6,265 nt of DNA from an archaeon (GTDB taxonomy: Archaea > Methanobacteriota > Methanobacteria > Methanobacteriales > Methanobacteriaceae), in NCBI GenBank assembly GCA_024409185.1, contig JAKSUD010000056.1, forward strand, positions 1 to 6,265. The letters are read 5' to 3'. The notes below the pieces were generated by a model. That model was given only the letters and a program-made list of their open reading frames with translations, did no database searches and was not told the origin of the DNA. Made by a program: the position numbers and the translations under genes. This document shows positions 5,959-6,265 of this stretch, in pieces. Within the stretch, counting starts at the first letter, position 1; the number at the start of each line of letters is the position of its first letter.

Positions 5959-6025
5959 AATTTTAATAATTACCCCCTTTTTTTAAAATATTATTATAAC
6001 AATAATATTTTGAATTATTAAAATT
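5959..6025. repeat. Nested inverted repeat, possible structured RNA
   Basis: An outer perfect 13-base inverted repeat (5959-5971 with 6013-6025) encloses an inner perfect 11-base one (5985-5995 with 6001-6011, loop ATAAC). On the 3' side only G6012 separates the two stems; on the 5' side there is a 13-base bulge, A, five C, seven T. The C5T7 tract stands out against the surrounding sequence. A U-G wobble (5984 with 6012) would extend the inner stem on plus-strand RNA but is an A-C mismatch on the other strand. Confidence 0.6.
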
Positions 6026-6052
6026 ATACAATAATAAATCCTTATTTTGATT

Positions 6053-6128
6053 AGTTTCAATAAATAAAATAGTTATTTTACAAAGGCACATTAAAGAAGA
6101 TTCTAAAAACTATTTAAATATTGAAACT
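6053..6128. repeat. Second nested inverted repeat
   Basis: Perfect 10-base outer arms, AGTTTCAATA (6053-6062) and TATTGAAACT (6119-6128), enclose a perfect 8-base inner pair, AAATAGTT (6067-6074) and AACTATTT (6108-6115), with small internal loops of 4 and 3 bases. The 33-base apical part (6075-6107) is the least AT-rich piece of this region and contains CAAAGGCACA. Confidence 0.55.
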
Positions 6129-6165
6129 TGTAAATTGATATGTATTAAGTTATTTATAAGTTTTA
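6122..6165 (+). repeat. Alternative stem overlapping the second inverted repeat
   Basis: Bases 6122-6135 pair with 6152-6165 over 14 positions on plus-strand RNA, including two G-U wobbles (6123 with 6164, 6130 with 6157), around a 16-base loop. Bases 6122-6128 are also in the 3' arm of the preceding hairpin, so the two stems exclude each other. On the minus strand both wobbles become C-A mismatches, hence the plus-strand assignment, which is tentative. Confidence 0.4.
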
Positions 6166-6265
6166 TGCCAATTTTAAATAAAATAAAACAATATTAAAAC
6201 ATTATTTTAAAATTAAAACAATTTAACACTATTATATCAAAATTAAAAAATAATTAGAAAATTTT

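Larger units (their letters stand above)
5699..6265. other. Long intergenic region without a supported gene
   Basis: This 567-base stretch, among the most AT-rich in the window, contains only short reading frames. From left to right it holds the ferredoxin leader and promoter, a minus-strand oligo-T cluster, and a block of nested inverted repeats at 5959-6165, all listed separately. The last 100 bases (6166-6265) are low-complexity A/T in which I see nothing. The longest minus-strand frame that looks placed for expression is 5963-6091 (42 codons); its N, Y, K, L-rich composition is what random AT-rich DNA gives. Confidence 0.7.

Noticed and set aside
6053..6128. Possible tRNA because of the 76-base span closed by a stem
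   Set aside because: There is no cloverleaf, no GG or GTTCRA T-loop and no anticodon arm; the nested single-axis hairpin does not fit a tRNA.

Overview
The window looks like chromosomal DNA of a methanogenic archaeon of the Methanobacteriales, most likely Methanobrevibacter or a close relative. Three things point there. The DNA is extremely AT-rich, with intergenic stretches made almost only of A and T. Ribosome-binding sites are of the GGAGGTGAT type, and gene ends carry oligo-T runs typical of archaeal termination. The window also encodes a geranylgeranyl reductase with a small ferredoxin, the last step of archaeal ether-lipid synthesis. The genus is an inference from style and gene content.

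All six supported genes lie on the minus strand, so transcription runs from right to left. From the right: about 570 bases without a convincing gene (5699-6265), holding a promoter with a palindromic operator-like element, a strong oligo-T terminator cluster and an unexplained set of nested inverted repeats (5959-6165). Then come a 52-residue 2[4Fe-4S] ferredoxin (5540-5698, missed by simple ORF length cut-offs) and digeranylgeranylglycerophospholipid reductase (4256-5443). No oligo-T run separates these two, so they are probably one operon that makes and powers the lipid-saturating enzyme.

Next are a PrsW-type intramembrane metalloprotease with a TTG start (3425-4165), closed by a hairpin plus T-run, and UDP-glucose 4-epimerase GalE (2192-3169). 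After galE lies an uncharacterised 396-residue protein with acidic disordered ends, an alpha/beta domain, a coiled coil and a short hydrophobic C-terminal tip (919-2109). Its start should be moved to the internal ATG at 2109, and its upstream region carries two tandem copies of a TATA-plus-ATGGAAATA module. Last is a DEDDh 3'-5' exonuclease (245-811). The left edge holds two copies of a 57-base tandem repeat with oligo-T runs on the minus strand.

Apart from the ferredoxin/reductase pair, the genes do not form an obvious functional set; most appear to be separate transcription units, each with its own TATA-like box and terminator. I see no CRISPR array, tRNA, rRNA, insertion sequence or complete defence system. 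The best candidates for something undescribed are the coiled-coil protein with its duplicated promoter and the structured intergenic region at 5959-6165.
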